DNA from: Peribacillus sp044761985
Lineage (GTDB): Bacteria > Bacillota > Bacilli > Bacillales > DSM-1321
Length of the DNA stretch: 64,000 nt
Reading direction: 5' to 3'
NCBI RefSeq assembly: GCF_044761985.1
Contig: NZ_JBIWDK010000003.1
Location: 1-64,000, forward strand
The first letter of the stretch is position 1. Each line of letters opens with the position of its first letter. Positions 17,404 to 26,440 of the stretch are shown piece by piece. The position numbers and the translations under genes were made by a program. Below the pieces are notes generated by a model. The model did not search any database. It was given only the letters and a program-made list of their open reading frames with translations, and was not told the origin of the DNA.

Positions 17404-17524
17404 CGTCAACCTCCTTATGAAATAGGCAATCATACTGTAATGTACTCTGTTTCCACACCGTTATTAATCGCAACGAAGAACGATATTTCAATGAGAAATT
17501 TGGTCAATGGAAGGGAACAGGCAT

Positions 17525-17554
17525 GAATATTCCCTATCGGTTTACCCATACTAA
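17525..17554 (+). promoter_or_regulatory. SigE-like promoter for the coat protein gene
   Basis: GAATATT (17525-17531) fits the SigE -35, and CATACTAA (17547-17554) resembles the -10 CATACAMT, with a 15-bp spacer. It lies 36 bp before the start codon, fitting mother-cell expression. Confidence 0.55.
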
Positions 17555-17589
17555 TATTGGTTCCAACATCATACAAGGAGGGGATGTAA

Positions 17590-18237
17590 GTGCAAAATCA
17601 AAATCAACAACAGGGTCAAACACATCAAAATATGCAAACAGGCGCGGTACCTCCGCAAATGAATCATGGTGGTCATGAACTATTTGATGCACACGAAGTG
17701 CTAGCGGGGACGATTAGTGTTTTGGATACCTATATGTTGCTCCGTCAACATGTACAGGACCCAGAATTATTGGATATCCTTGATCGTCAATATCAGTTCA
17801 TCCAACAGGAATATAATACTTCCTTAGAGGCTTTCCAGACGGGGCAAAAACCTTCCGTCCCAACCCAAACCTACAATATGAATCAAGGCAATGATTTTAT
17901 TTATGGCCTAAAACCATCGAAGCCGAAGAAACCTTACCAATCGGTGTCAGAGATTAATGATCAAGGAATTTCGGGCTTGATGCTAGGGGCTTTGAAATCC
18001 AGTGCAACGTTAAAAGCCATGTCCGCACTTGAGATGACAAATCCAGTACTGCGTCGGGTCATCGCTGATTCCGTTCCGAATTGCATAGAGATGGCCTATG
18101 AGATTTCGCTTTATCAAAACAAACATCATTATTACCAAGTACCACAGCTTCAACAGCAGGATATGCAACAAATGATAAACTCATTTGCTCCTGCAAGCGG
18201 GAATCCAACCAATACCAACAACAATATGACCCATTGA
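17590..18237 (+). CDS. Spore coat protein, CotF-like
   Basis: The 215-residue protein is rich in Gln and Asn at both ends. Its central helical region (about 30-165) matches the Coat_F ferritin-like fold: HELFDAHEVLAGTISVLDTY, LLRQHVQDPELLDILDRQ, and LEMTNPVLRRVIADSVPNCI. Such proteins sit in the spore coat or form related YraF/YraG-type proteins. The start is GTG at 17590 with AAGGAGGGG 5 nt upstream. A SigE-like promoter lies just before it. Monocistronic, with a strong terminator. Confidence 0.87.
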   Translation: MQNQNQQQGQTHQNMQTGAVPPQMNHGGHELFDAHEVLAGTISVLDTYMLLRQHVQDPELLDILDRQYQFIQQEYNTSLEAFQTGQKPSVPTQTYNMNQGNDFIYGLKPSKPKKPYQSVSEINDQGISGLMLGALKSSATLKAMSALEMTNPVLRRVIADSVPNCIEMAYEISLYQNKHHYYQVPQLQQQDMQQMINSFAPASGNPTNTNNNMTH

Positions 18238-18255
18238 TCGGACCATAATCATTAA

Positions 18256-18292
18256 AGAAGGCGAGCATGCAATATGCTCGCCTTTCCTTGTT
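18256..18292. terminator. Terminator between convergent genes
   Basis: Arms AAGGCGAGCAT / ATGCTCGCCTT form an 11-bp hairpin around GCAAT, with T-rich sequence on both strands. Confidence 0.88.
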
Positions 18293-18299
18293 TCGATTG

Positions 18300-18665
18300 T
18301 TATTGTTTGAGCTGGTTCAAATCATCAATGCACGTTTGGATGAGCGTGACTGCCTGGCTCATCGCTGCACCACCACCAAATGCAACGGTTACGCCTATTG
18401 TTTCAAGTATTTCCTGTTCCGAGCAACCTTGATCGAGGCAGCCTTTCGTATGATAGATTATGCAATATTCATCCTGGGAATATAAGCTTATCCCTAAAGC
18501 TATCAGTTGTTTCTGCTTCTTCGATAAGGTGCCTTCTTTAAAGCATTCTTCCGTTAAAGAATTGAACTTTGTTGCAAGTTCAGGCATCTTTTCCGTAAAA
18601 GAGCCAATTCCAGCTTTATATTCATGAAGAGCGGCTTCTGTCGTATTCTTCGTTTCATATTCCAA
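18300..18665 (-). CDS. Carboxymuconolactone decarboxylase (AhpD-like) family protein
   Basis: The 121-residue helical protein has the CMD signature LIALGISLYSQDEYCIIYHTK, in which one cysteine and the following His are kept. Classic AhpD has a CxxC pair, so thiol-disulfide reductase activity is uncertain. The glycine-rich VAFGGGAAMSQA follows, as usual in the family. It trails the ctaG pair on the same strand. The apparent start is TTG at 18665 with only a weak ribosome binding site. Confidence 0.82.
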   Translation of the reverse strand: MEYETKNTTEAALHEYKAGIGSFTEKMPELATKFNSLTEECFKEGTLSKKQKQLIALGISLYSQDEYCIIYHTKGCLDQGCSEQEILETIGVTVAFGGGAAMSQAVTLIQTCIDDLNQLKQ

Positions 18666-18750
18666 GTTCCATTCAGCTCCATCCCTAATATTCTTTTCCT
18701 AGAAATTAGTATGAGCCAAATAGGGATGATTAAACATAAAATCATAGGGA

Positions 18751-19545
18751 TTAAAATTCCGTATTTAGCGGCGGACGGGGGCTGGCGGTTTTATACCATT
18801 GAAAGCAAAGCAAACCAATGAGTACGAGGTCGATGGCATCCCCGGCATAGTACATGAGGACGGCTCCGGATTCCGCCTGGTGAGACATGACCCCGATTGG
18901 AGGGTTTGCATAGATGTACTTGGATAGGATTCCATGACCGGCTAAAGCAAGGACGAAGATAATGCATCGGAATACGAAACTGAACCGGTGCGGGGCCGGA
19001 TCGATATAAACCATGGAAGCCGTGAAAAGATAGCCGGCAAGGAATACATGGATATGCACCAACAGATAGAGAGAGGCATGTTGATGCATGGCCGCATACA
19101 ATTCCGTCGTATAAAGCACCCAAAGCCCTCCGATATTCAAGGTGGACGCTGTGATGGGGTTACTCAAAATGCGTACTGGCCAGGTTTTCAACAGACGTGA
19201 AAGTCGCCTTGCGTGAGGTACTTTTAATGTGCGGAGCAGAAGAGTCATGGGTGCTGCAAGGACCATCAGCAGTGGAGCAAGCATGCCAAGGAGCAAATGG
19301 CTGACCATATGTGCGGTGAAACTCATATGACTCCGGTCTGCTATGGGTCCGATCACTGAAGCGGCAGCACAAGTCACTCCGAACACCCAAAAGAACATTC
19401 GGTAAAGTGGCCACTTTTTATGCTTCCGGTTGGAAAGGATCATCGCTGCTATATATAGGACTAAAATGATGGCGAGTAGAATCACCAGAGGGAGTCCGGT
19501 AGAAGGCCCACTAGTGATATGGTGGATATGTTCATCCTTCGTCAT
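18751..19545 (-). CDS. ctaG: CtaG (Caa3-type) cytochrome c oxidase assembly factor
   Basis: The 264-residue membrane protein has about seven transmembrane helices. The histidines in SFTAHMVSHLLLGMLAPLLM, HVFLAGYLF and GHGILSKYIYA are typical of the caa3_CtaG family. In Bacillus it is needed for maturation of caa3 cytochrome c oxidase, probably in copper delivery. Its start overlaps the stop of the DUF2243 gene by 4 bp, indicating translational coupling. The structural cta genes are not in the window, so this may be a second copy. Confidence 0.9.
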   Translation of the reverse strand: MTKDEHIHHITSGPSTGLPLVILLAIILVLYIAAMILSNRKHKKWPLYRMFFWVFGVTCAAASVIGPIADRSHMSFTAHMVSHLLLGMLAPLLMVLAAPMTLLLRTLKVPHARRLSRLLKTWPVRILSNPITASTLNIGGLWVLYTTELYAAMHQHASLYLLVHIHVFLAGYLFTASMVYIDPAPHRFSFVFRCIIFVLALAGHGILSKYIYANPPIGVMSHQAESGAVLMYYAGDAIDLVLIGLLCFQWYKTASPRPPLNTEF

Positions 19546-20057
19546 GATGATTTAGATTCTTTCGCTCTTATTATCGTGCTTCGTCTTGTTCGATAGATGA
19601 GGTAGACACCGACTACAATCAATGCCGCAGCAATTATATTCCAAATCATATCGTACGGGAGGATATCCACATCATAACGAATTTGATGCAGCCTCATCAG
19701 CTTATGTTGGATGGTTCCGTCATATAATTGGAAGCCACCAGCCCCTAGAAACACACCGCCTTGCCATCTTTTCAACCATAAGGCATTCCGTCTGCGAAGG
19801 TCAGCGAACATGAATAAAGAACCGATGGTCGCAAACCAGCTCAAAGCATGAAATAAACCATCAGAAACGAGTCCGATATTGGTCGTCGACTTATCATAAA
19901 AATGATGCCAATGCAGGAGTTGATGAAAAACCATTTCATCTATGAAGGCGACAAGGCCGATGCCGAATAAGATGCCCGACCAAAGATTGCGGGACGAATG
20001 GATATAGCGATTTTCCGACATGGATTTATTTTTATGGTGCCGTGGTCTAACGTCCAT
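19542..20057 (-). CDS. DUF2243 family membrane protein
   Basis: The 171-residue protein has four transmembrane helices and the conserved FIDEMVFHQLLHWHHFYDK motif plus FQLYDGTIQHKLMRLHQIRY. DUF2243 genes are commonly found next to ctaG and the two overlap here. This suggests a joint role in oxidase assembly or metal handling. The start at 20057 has AAGGAGGA 8 nt upstream; the earlier ATG at 20075 overlaps that ribosome binding site. Confidence 0.88.
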   Translation of the reverse strand: MDVRPRHHKNKSMSENRYIHSSRNLWSGILFGIGLVAFIDEMVFHQLLHWHHFYDKSTTNIGLVSDGLFHALSWFATIGSLFMFADLRRRNALWLKRWQGGVFLGAGGFQLYDGTIQHKLMRLHQIRYDVDILPYDMIWNIIAAALIVVGVYLIYRTRRSTIIRAKESKSS

Positions 20058-20254
20058 ATATGTATCCTCCTTCAATGAATCGTAGGTATACTAAACCGTG
20101 AATCCTCTCAGTTTTTTTGAAACTATAAGTCCCCCTACAGTTAAGTATCTTCCATATATTGATAATATCCATTGTTTCTACTATACCACCCGAAGGACAA
20201 AATGAACCTCTTATTCAACCAGTATTCACAAATTTTTTTGTGAAGATTTTTGTG
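20058..20254. other. Divergent intergenic region with an inverted repeat
   Basis: Holds the promoter region of the DUF2243-ctaG operon and, at 20225-20244, a palindrome with arms TTCACAAA and TTTGTGAA around TTTT, just before the catalase promoter. No gene is seen. Confidence 0.35.
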
Positions 20255-20279
20255 GTTTTGGGGCAGGAAATCCGGGTAA
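20255..20279 (+). promoter_or_regulatory. SigB-like promoter of the manganese catalase gene
   Basis: GTTTTG (20255-20260), a 13-bp spacer and GGGTAA (20274-20279) resemble the SigB consensus GTTTAA-N12-15-GGGTAT. The B. subtilis homologue ydbD is known as a SigB-dependent gene, which supports the call. Confidence 0.65.
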
Positions 20280-20409
20280 TAAAATAAACGTGACAGTAAT
20301 TAGTAACCTTCCATTCGGAAAAAGGAAGGGACGATGTCAACCTAACAGCAAAGAAAGATTCATAAAATAGCACGGATAAAAACTCTAGAAAACTAAAGGA
20401 GGAATCATT

Positions 20410-21249
20410 ATGTTTCGTCATCAAAAAGAATTGCAATTTGAAGTGAAACCAGATCGTCCGGATCCTATGCTTGCCCGTCAAATCCAAGAGGTATTGGGTG
20501 GACAGTTCGGGGAAATGACAGTCATGATGCAATATTTATTCCAAGGCTTTAACTGTCGTGGAGAAGAAAAGTATAAGGACATGTTGATGGACATTGGTAC
20601 GGAGGAAATTGGACACGTTGAAATGCTTTGTTCCTTGATTAGTCAATTGCTGGATGGAGCTTCACCCGAAGATCAAGCAGAAGCAGCCAAAGACCCGGTA
20701 ACAGCAGCCATCATGGGCGGCATCAATCCACAGCATCTGCTTGTAAGCGGACTTGGGGGACTGCCAACGAACTCAAATGGTGTTCCTTGGAACGGTTCCT
20801 ACATCGTAGCGAGTGGTAATTTATTAGCGGACATGCGTTCAAACCTGCATGCTGAGAGTCAAGGACGTTTGCAGGTAGCGCGTTTGTACCATATGACAAA
20901 AGATGAAGGTGTACGTGCGACCTTCCGTAAAATGCTTGCACGCGACCGTTATCACCAATATCAATGGATGGCGGCCATCGCAGAGTTAGAAGAGAAAAAT
21001 GGTGTGGTCGTGCCGGCTTCCTTCCCACCTGAAGCCGAATTGGAATCACAGAAGGAAGCCTATGAATTCTGGAACCTTTCAGAAGGACAAGAATCAGCAG
21101 AAGGTCTATGGGCGACAGGAAGCGCTCCGGATGGAACAGGCGATTTTGTCTATGTAGCCGAGCCCGTTGCAAAAGGTCAAATCCCTAATCCAAAGGTTCC
21201 CGCTACTCAATTGCATCATGATCTGGATGGTAAGGCAGTATTGAAATAA
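20410..21249 (+). CDS. ydbD: Manganese catalase
   Basis: The 279-residue protein has the dimanganese ligands expected of the family: Glu in LGGQFGEMTVMMQYLFQGFN, Glu/His in DIGTEEIGHVEML, and Glu/His in NLHAESQGRLQVARLYH and ARDRYHQYQW. It breaks down hydrogen peroxide without heme. Length and motifs fit Bacillus YdbD. CotJC is a shorter relative and is ruled out by context. The start ATG has AAGGAGG 8 nt upstream. Likely under general stress control by the SigB-like promoter. Confidence 0.93.
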   Translation: MFRHQKELQFEVKPDRPDPMLARQIQEVLGGQFGEMTVMMQYLFQGFNCRGEEKYKDMLMDIGTEEIGHVEMLCSLISQLLDGASPEDQAEAAKDPVTAAIMGGINPQHLLVSGLGGLPTNSNGVPWNGSYIVASGNLLADMRSNLHAESQGRLQVARLYHMTKDEGVRATFRKMLARDRYHQYQWMAAIAELEEKNGVVVPASFPPEAELESQKEAYEFWNLSEGQESAEGLWATGSAPDGTGDFVYVAEPVAKGQIPNPKVPATQLHHDLDGKAVLK

Positions 21250-21272
21250 GACCTTTTAATTATCAGGTTTTG

Positions 21273-21302
21273 TAACCTGTCCCTCGGGGGGCAGGTTTTT
21301 TC
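21273..21302 (+). terminator. Terminator after the catalase gene
   Basis: AACCTG/CAGGTT hairpin with a 12-nt loop followed by TTTT. Confidence 0.8.
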
Positions 21303-21426
21303 TGATTAGGAAGCAAGGGAATCATGCTTATTTTAACGCTTTCCTAGTTTTGACATTCAATGATTTGCCTGATGCTTTTATTTAGAGTAGCATATAGCTC
21401 ACAAAAAGGACTGGGGGAGATTATAA

Positions 21427-22341
21427 ATGAAAGCAGTGACAGTGAAGCAACCTGGAGGTGCGGATCAATTAGAATTTGAGGAATTCTCCATTCCACGTAT
21501 AGGTCCTGGTGATTTGTTGATCAAGGTGCAGGCCTCTGCAATCAACAGAACGGATATCATAGCCAGGGAAGGAAAAGCAGGATACATGACCAATCCCATT
21601 TTAGGCATCGAAGTGGCCGGTGAAGTAGTGGAAGCAGTACCTGGAACCCGTATCGATTTAGGAACAAGGGTAATGGGACTTGTTAAAGGTGGGGGATATG
21701 CAGAATACGCCGTCATGCCCGCGGACCGGGCAATGTTGGTACCGGAAAACCTCACATTTGAAGAAGCTGCAGCCATTCCCGAAGTATTTCTGACAGCTTA
21801 TCAAACTCTGTTCTGGTTAGGACAAATAAAAGATCAGGATACCGTGTTGATTCATGCCGGAGGAAGCGGAGTCGGTACGGCCGCTATCCAATTGGCTAAA
21901 CAAATGACCCATGCAAAGATCATCACAACCGCCGGTTCGGAAGAAAAACTGGAGTTTTGCCAATCCCTTGGGGCGGATGTATGCATCAATTATAAAAAAC
22001 AATCGTTCGACGAAGAAGTACTGAAGGCTACTGATAATAAAGGCGTGGATGTAATTCTTGATTTCGTCGGTGCTTCATACTGGGAGAAAAATCTTAGAAG
22101 TATAGCCACGGATGGACGCTGGGTGTTAATCGGCATCCTGGGCGGAACCGTGGTGAATCAAGTGAACCTGATGGATCTGCTGCTTAAGAGGGTCCATTTG
22201 AAGGGTACCTTATTGACTCCAAGAAGCGATGCGTATAAAAAAGAGCTGACGGAAGAATTCGTCCAAAAAGCGAAAGAGGCCCACCGACATATGGAACAGA
22301 ATAAGAATACAGGGAAAATAGTCATGAAGGTACATGAATAG
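21427..22341 (+). CDS. MDR-family quinone oxidoreductase with internal deletion
   Basis: The 304-residue zinc-free medium-chain reductase has an N-terminal GroES-like domain and a Rossmann domain with HAGGSGVGTAAIQLA. It resembles the PIG3/TP53I3-type quinone reductases of about 325 residues. Near the C-terminus EEFVQKAKEAHRHMEQNKNT joins two elements that are normally separated by some 20 residues (an LFxxGxIKPVID...FPL segment). This points to an in-frame deletion. Whether it still binds NADPH and dimerises is unclear. Start ATG at 21427 follows GGGGGAG. Confidence 0.82.
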   Translation: MKAVTVKQPGGADQLEFEEFSIPRIGPGDLLIKVQASAINRTDIIAREGKAGYMTNPILGIEVAGEVVEAVPGTRIDLGTRVMGLVKGGGYAEYAVMPADRAMLVPENLTFEEAAAIPEVFLTAYQTLFWLGQIKDQDTVLIHAGGSGVGTAAIQLAKQMTHAKIITTAGSEEKLEFCQSLGADVCINYKKQSFDEEVLKATDNKGVDVILDFVGASYWEKNLRSIATDGRWVLIGILGGTVVNQVNLMDLLLKRVHLKGTLLTPRSDAYKKELTEEFVQKAKEAHRHMEQNKNTGKIVMKVHE

Positions 22342-22345
22342 AAGC

Positions 22346-22386
22346 AAAGGGGCTGACCAGAAATTTTCTTGGTCAGCCCCTTTTTC
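22346..22386. terminator. Bidirectional terminator
   Basis: A 14-bp hairpin, arms AAAGGGGCTGACCA / TGGTCAGCCCCTTT, between convergent genes. Confidence 0.93.
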
Positions 22387-22393
22387 ATGATCA

Positions 22394-23059
22394 TCAGAAT
22401 GTCGATGCAAGCTTTTGAAGGATGCGTTCGATCACTTCATGGATCTGTTCATCCACTTCGCCGTCAATTGCCTCAGGTTTTAGCACTTGTACTTTCTTCG
22501 CTTGATAATGATCATAAAGGACATGCTTCAAGGAAAGTCCTTCTTTTAATAAAAAGGAGGAGTGCGTCATGACTTTCAGTGCAGCTTCATCCTGAATGAT
22601 CAGGATTGTGGGATTCAGCTCATGGAAAATTCCAGCTGCCATTCCCTGTGAATAGAACGAGTGGACGGTAGCCAGCCGCTCTTTTCTCGCCTCCATCTTT
22701 CTTGAATAGAGTGCGGGACAGCCAATCTTTAAGTCATTCATGAATATGTCAGAGGCATAAAGCGCCGATAAGACCGTTTGCTCATACACCTTTTGAAGCC
22801 GGATCTGATACGATAATGACTCATCGGCAATCATCTGATCGGCTTCATGGATGTAGGAAAGGTAGTATTCGATCACTTCTAAAAGGATTTCTTCTTTTGA
22901 GGAAAAGTAATTATATAAAGAAGCCCGGCTCATATTCATCAATTTGGCCATATCTGAAATGGTCAGGGATAGGAACCCTTTCGTACGTACCACGTTCATG
23001 ATTCTTTTCACATAGGATTTTCTCAATAATTGTTTTTCTTCAGGTGCGATTTTTCGCAA
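22394..23059 (-). CDS. TetR/AcrR-family transcriptional regulator
   Basis: The protein has about 221 residues with an N-terminal HTH (LSLTISDMAKLMNMSRASLYNYFSSKEEIL) and an alpha-helical ligand domain. It is divergent from the aldehyde dehydrogenase gene, a likely target. TTG at 23059 is preferred because AAGGGGG lies 8 nt upstream. The frame extends to 23077, but that would overlap a TATAAT-like -10 (23085-23090) and has no ribosome binding site. Confidence 0.85.
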   Translation of the reverse strand: MRKIAPEEKQLLRKSYVKRIMNVVRTKGFLSLTISDMAKLMNMSRASLYNYFSSKEEILLEVIEYYLSYIHEADQMIADESLSYQIRLQKVYEQTVLSALYASDIFMNDLKIGCPALYSRKMEARKERLATVHSFYSQGMAAGIFHELNPTILIIQDEAALKVMTHSSFLLKEGLSLKHVLYDHYQAKKVQVLKPEAIDGEVDEQIHEVIERILQKLASTF

Positions 23060-23169
23060 AAACGACACCCCCTTCAATACGAAAATTATATCATACTCCC
23101 ATTTTCCATGCCTTGAGGCGGATAAGTTTACAAAATGACGTAAGAGGTTTAAAGTATGAATATAAACAC

Positions 23170-23201
23170 TTTAGACACAATCTATCCATTTAGTCTAAAA
23201 T
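23170..23201 (+). promoter_or_regulatory. Promoter with flanking inverted repeat before the aldehyde dehydrogenase gene
   Basis: TAGACA (23172-23177) and TAAAAT (23196-23201) are spaced by 18 bp. TTTAGAC (23170-23176) and GTCTAAA (23193-23199) form a 7-bp inverted repeat over the same segment. It is a good candidate operator for the divergent TetR regulator. Confidence 0.5.
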
Positions 23202-23280
23202 AATGGGCGGTTGCTTAAGCACATGAACAATCCCCTCGAAGTGAATGACACAATAGATACATGTAAAGGAGAAAACATAA

Positions 23281-24753
23281 ATGATGAATATAGATTTTAC
23301 TCGTATGTATATAGCTGGAGAATGGCAAACAGGGAATAGTGACAAGTCGATGACGAACGTCAATCCTTTTACAGGTGAAGAACTTTTCACCATCCAGGCC
23401 GCTACAAAAGAAGATCTGAACAGGGCCTATGAAGCAGCAAGCCTTGCACAGGAAAAGTGGGCTAACGAACTTCCGCAAGTTAAACGGGCAGTGTTGGAAA
23501 AAGCCATCCTTGTCATGCAGGATAATAAGGACCTGATCACCGAGTGGATCATTAAAGAATCAGGAAGTACCTTCATGAAGGCTCAGTCTGAATTCCAAGC
23601 TTCCCTCAACATCTTGAAAGAGGCTACCACTTATCCATATCGCATGGAGGGGAAAATCCTTCCTTCACAAGTACCAGGAAAAGAAAATCGTGTGTACCGA
23701 AATCCATTAGGCGTAATCGGCATCATTAGCCCATGGAATTTCCCTTTCCATCTGGCGATTCGATCTATAGCCCCGGCACTAGCTACCGGAAATGCGGTCG
23801 TCATCAAACCTGCTACAGATACACCGGTCACTGGCGGTTTGATCTTTGCCAGCATTTTTGAAGCGGCAGGCCTTCCAAAAGGCTTGTTGAATGTCATTGT
23901 CGGGCGCGGATCTGAAATCGGTGATGATATCGTTACCCATCCGACCCCACGCCTGATTTCCTTTACGGGCTCCACGGAAGTGGGCAGGCATATTGGAGAG
24001 CTTGCAGGTCGGGGACTTAAGAAAACAGCATTGGAATTGGGCGGAAATAATGCCTTCATCGTGCTTGATGACGCAAATATCGAGCAAGCCGTCGATTCCG
24101 CATTATTCGGGAAATTCTATCACCAAGGACAAATCTGTATGGCAATCAATCGGATTTTTGTCCATAAAGACATTTATGACGAATTTGCTGAACGATTCAC
24201 CCAACTTGCAGGAAAACTTAAATACGGAAATCCTGCGAATGAGGATACCAATGTAGGACCGCTCATCAACCGAGATCAGGTCGATCGTATCTTAAAAGAT
24301 ATAGAAGGAAGCGTTGAGCAAGGAGCCAAGATTCGCTTGGGCGGACAAGCAAATGGCAATGTTCTTCAGCCGACCGTGATCACTGGAGTGACAAATACGA
24401 TGCCACTTGCTGAGAACGAAATCTTTGGACCGGTTGCCATCTTGATACCTTTTGAAAATGATGAAGACGTAATCCAAATGGTCAATGCGTATCCATACGG
24501 CCTAAGCGGATCCGTTCATTCTTCAAATCTTGAACGTGGCACACAAGTCGCTCATAAAATCCACACGGGCATGATTCATGTTAATGATCAATCCGTTAAC
24601 GATGAGCCACACATGCCTTTCGGAGGAGAAAAAGACTCAGGTCTTGGCCGCTTCAATGGAGAATGGGTACTTGAAGAATTCACGACGTTAAAATGGCTGT
24701 CCGTTCAACATAACAGCCGTAATTATGGTCCATTCATCAATAGATTAAAATGA
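23281..24753 (+). CDS. Aldehyde dehydrogenase, vanillin/benzaldehyde dehydrogenase-like
   Basis: The 490-residue NAD(P)-dependent aldehyde dehydrogenase has the catalytic Glu in LELGGNNAFIVLDDA, catalytic Cys in HQGQICMAINR, and cofactor motif FTGSTEVGRHIGE. The GQICMAIN signature and length resemble B. subtilis YfmT, an aromatic aldehyde dehydrogenase. A paralogue lies at 32.5-34.0 kb. A divergent TetR gene and an inverted repeat suggest inducible expression. The start ATG ATG pair follows AAAGGAG. Confidence 0.9.
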   Translation: MMNIDFTRMYIAGEWQTGNSDKSMTNVNPFTGEELFTIQAATKEDLNRAYEAASLAQEKWANELPQVKRAVLEKAILVMQDNKDLITEWIIKESGSTFMKAQSEFQASLNILKEATTYPYRMEGKILPSQVPGKENRVYRNPLGVIGIISPWNFPFHLAIRSIAPALATGNAVVIKPATDTPVTGGLIFASIFEAAGLPKGLLNVIVGRGSEIGDDIVTHPTPRLISFTGSTEVGRHIGELAGRGLKKTALELGGNNAFIVLDDANIEQAVDSALFGKFYHQGQICMAINRIFVHKDIYDEFAERFTQLAGKLKYGNPANEDTNVGPLINRDQVDRILKDIEGSVEQGAKIRLGGQANGNVLQPTVITGVTNTMPLAENEIFGPVAILIPFENDEDVIQMVNAYPYGLSGSVHSSNLERGTQVAHKIHTGMIHVNDQSVNDEPHMPFGGEKDSGLGRFNGEWVLEEFTTLKWLSVQHNSRNYGPFINRLK

Positions 24754-24768
24754 ATGGGATAAACCGAA

Positions 24769-24803
24769 AACATCCAAAGAGAACGTTCTTTGGATGTTTT
24801 TTG
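24769..24803 (+). terminator. Terminator after the aldehyde dehydrogenase gene
   Basis: A 12-bp hairpin (AACATCCAAAGA / TCTTTGGATGTT) followed by TTTT. Confidence 0.92.
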
Positions 24804-24963
24804 CGCGTATACATTTTTAGAATGATTAAAGGAATGAATTTTCCAGCGTTTATAAAAAGTGTGGATATTCATATTTAATATTTTTCGATTTCACGGGGGA
24901 TATGATAAGGTACAAGACATATACCACATATCTTATCAAAACATTGAATAAGGAGAGTCGAAC

Positions 24964-25728
24964 ATGGGACAAATCAATGAATTGTTTCGAAAAAGAATTG
25001 GAATCTCGGAAAGTGAAAAAGTAACGTTTGGAAATATTCCCAATATACTTGAGAAAACGGCCAACACGATTCCCTTTGAAAACTCATCGGTCCTTGCCAA
25101 ACAATCAAGTGATATCTCCGAAGAAAACATTATGGAGAAAGTCTTGATGAGGAATGAGGGGGGCGTTTGCTATGAACTGAATGCGGCCCTCTATTTTTTC
25201 TTCCTCGAAAATGGATTGGAGGTCTCCTTGGTTCGCGGAGTGATATACAACCAAGGATGGTCGATAACCGGAAGAACACATGTAGCCATACTATTAATGC
25301 ATGAAGGGGAACCCTATTTAGTGGATACGGGTTTTGGAGGCAACTTACCATTAAGGCCAGTACCGTTAAACGGGGAAACCGTTCATTCTAACAATGGGGA
25401 ATTCCGGGTGAAACGGATGGATACCGATCATGGCAATCATATCCTGGAACTGAAGCTGAAGCATAAAGATCCTGAATGGAGAATAGGATATGCCTTTGAT
25501 ACGGCACATCCTGTAGAACATATGAGGGAATTGAATGAGGTACAAACCATCATCAGGCAACATCCGAATTCACCTTTTAACAAAAGCCGACTGATCACAC
25601 GACTTACCGACAATGGGAGTATCACGTTGACGGAAACCTCCTTTACCCGATGGGCAGACGGGAAAGTAGAAAAAGAGGAAGTCGATGAGAAACGTTTTAA
25701 AGAGATACTGAACCAATACTTCGGATAA
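24964..25728 (+). CDS. Arylamine N-acetyltransferase
   Basis: The 254-residue NAT-fold enzyme has the Cys-His-Asp triad in RNEGGVCYELN, TGRTHVAILL and LVDTGFGG. It transfers acetyl from acetyl-CoA to arylamines or hydrazines, a detoxification function. Start ATG at 24964 has AAGGAGAG 6 nt upstream. Single gene; its position after the aromatic aldehyde dehydrogenase may be coincidental, since a terminator intervenes. Confidence 0.92.
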   Translation: MGQINELFRKRIGISESEKVTFGNIPNILEKTANTIPFENSSVLAKQSSDISEENIMEKVLMRNEGGVCYELNAALYFFFLENGLEVSLVRGVIYNQGWSITGRTHVAILLMHEGEPYLVDTGFGGNLPLRPVPLNGETVHSNNGEFRVKRMDTDHGNHILELKLKHKDPEWRIGYAFDTAHPVEHMRELNEVQTIIRQHPNSPFNKSRLITRLTDNGSITLTETSFTRWADGKVEKEEVDEKRFKEILNQYFG

Positions 25729-25764
25729 TGATGCAAATGGTGATAGGCTAACATGACCTGCGTA

Positions 25765-26247
25765 TCACCATGTCTGATTTAATTTGTCACTATAAAAAAC
25801 GATGGCTTCTTTATACTGTAATATGGATTCGTCAGATGTCGTTTCGACTAAAGTGTTTAGAAGGACTGCCATCGCTTTTTCATATTGCTTTAAATTATAT
25901 AAGGTCATGGAATAAAAAACTTTTATTTGCTCAGAGTCTGGGAATAATAATAGCGCCTCTTCAAAAAGGTTCTGTGCCTCTACATATCTTCCTATTGATC
26001 GATAAGTACTTCCCAATCCTAAATAGGCTCCTTCTAAGTCTTTAGGAGGGAGTCCTAATTGAATGGCTTTTTCGTAATGAGGGACTGCCTCAGTTTCCAA
26101 TCCCAAATTATCGTAGCACCAAGCCATTTGATACTGAAATATGGCATGGTCAGGTTCTTTATTTATTAATGTTTTCATTACGTTTTTAGCATCTTCAAAT
26201 CTTCTCGCTTTTCGATATGTGAAAACTTTCATCAGTAAATCATTCAT
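25765..26247 (-). CDS. Tetratricopeptide repeat protein
   Basis: The 160-residue protein consists of about four TPR-like helical pairs (for example AIFQYQMAWCYDNLGLETEA and AYLGLGSTYRSIGRYVEAQN). No signal peptide or enzymatic domain. It probably acts as a protein-interaction module; the partner is unknown. Start ATG follows AGGAGGA. Monocistronic. Confidence 0.85.
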   Translation of the reverse strand: MNDLLMKVFTYRKARRFEDAKNVMKTLINKEPDHAIFQYQMAWCYDNLGLETEAVPHYEKAIQLGLPPKDLEGAYLGLGSTYRSIGRYVEAQNLFEEALLLFPDSEQIKVFYSMTLYNLKQYEKAMAVLLNTLVETTSDESILQYKEAIVFYSDKLNQTW

Positions 26248-26440
26248 AGTAAAAATCCTCCTGCCTCAGGTTGATTTGGTATAAATTGAAATATGATCAT
26301 TTATATCAAACTCCATAAAAACCCGCAAGAGAAAAAGAGACCAGGAATAAACGTTTTTATTTTTATATTCACCATATAAGCAGGACTATCATGTATCTCT
26401 GTCGAATAAAGTACGTTAGGTGAAAAGAGGATGATGAAAA

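Noticed and set aside
18554..18745. 63-codon frame with a hydrophobic start just after ctaG
   Set aside because: No ribosome binding site, and most of it lies out of phase over the CMD-family gene. A short real peptide cannot be fully excluded.
20225..20244. Rex-type operator before the catalase gene
   Set aside because: The palindrome arms are in the opposite order (TTCACAAA...TTTGTGAA) to the Rex site TTGTGAA...TTCACAA.
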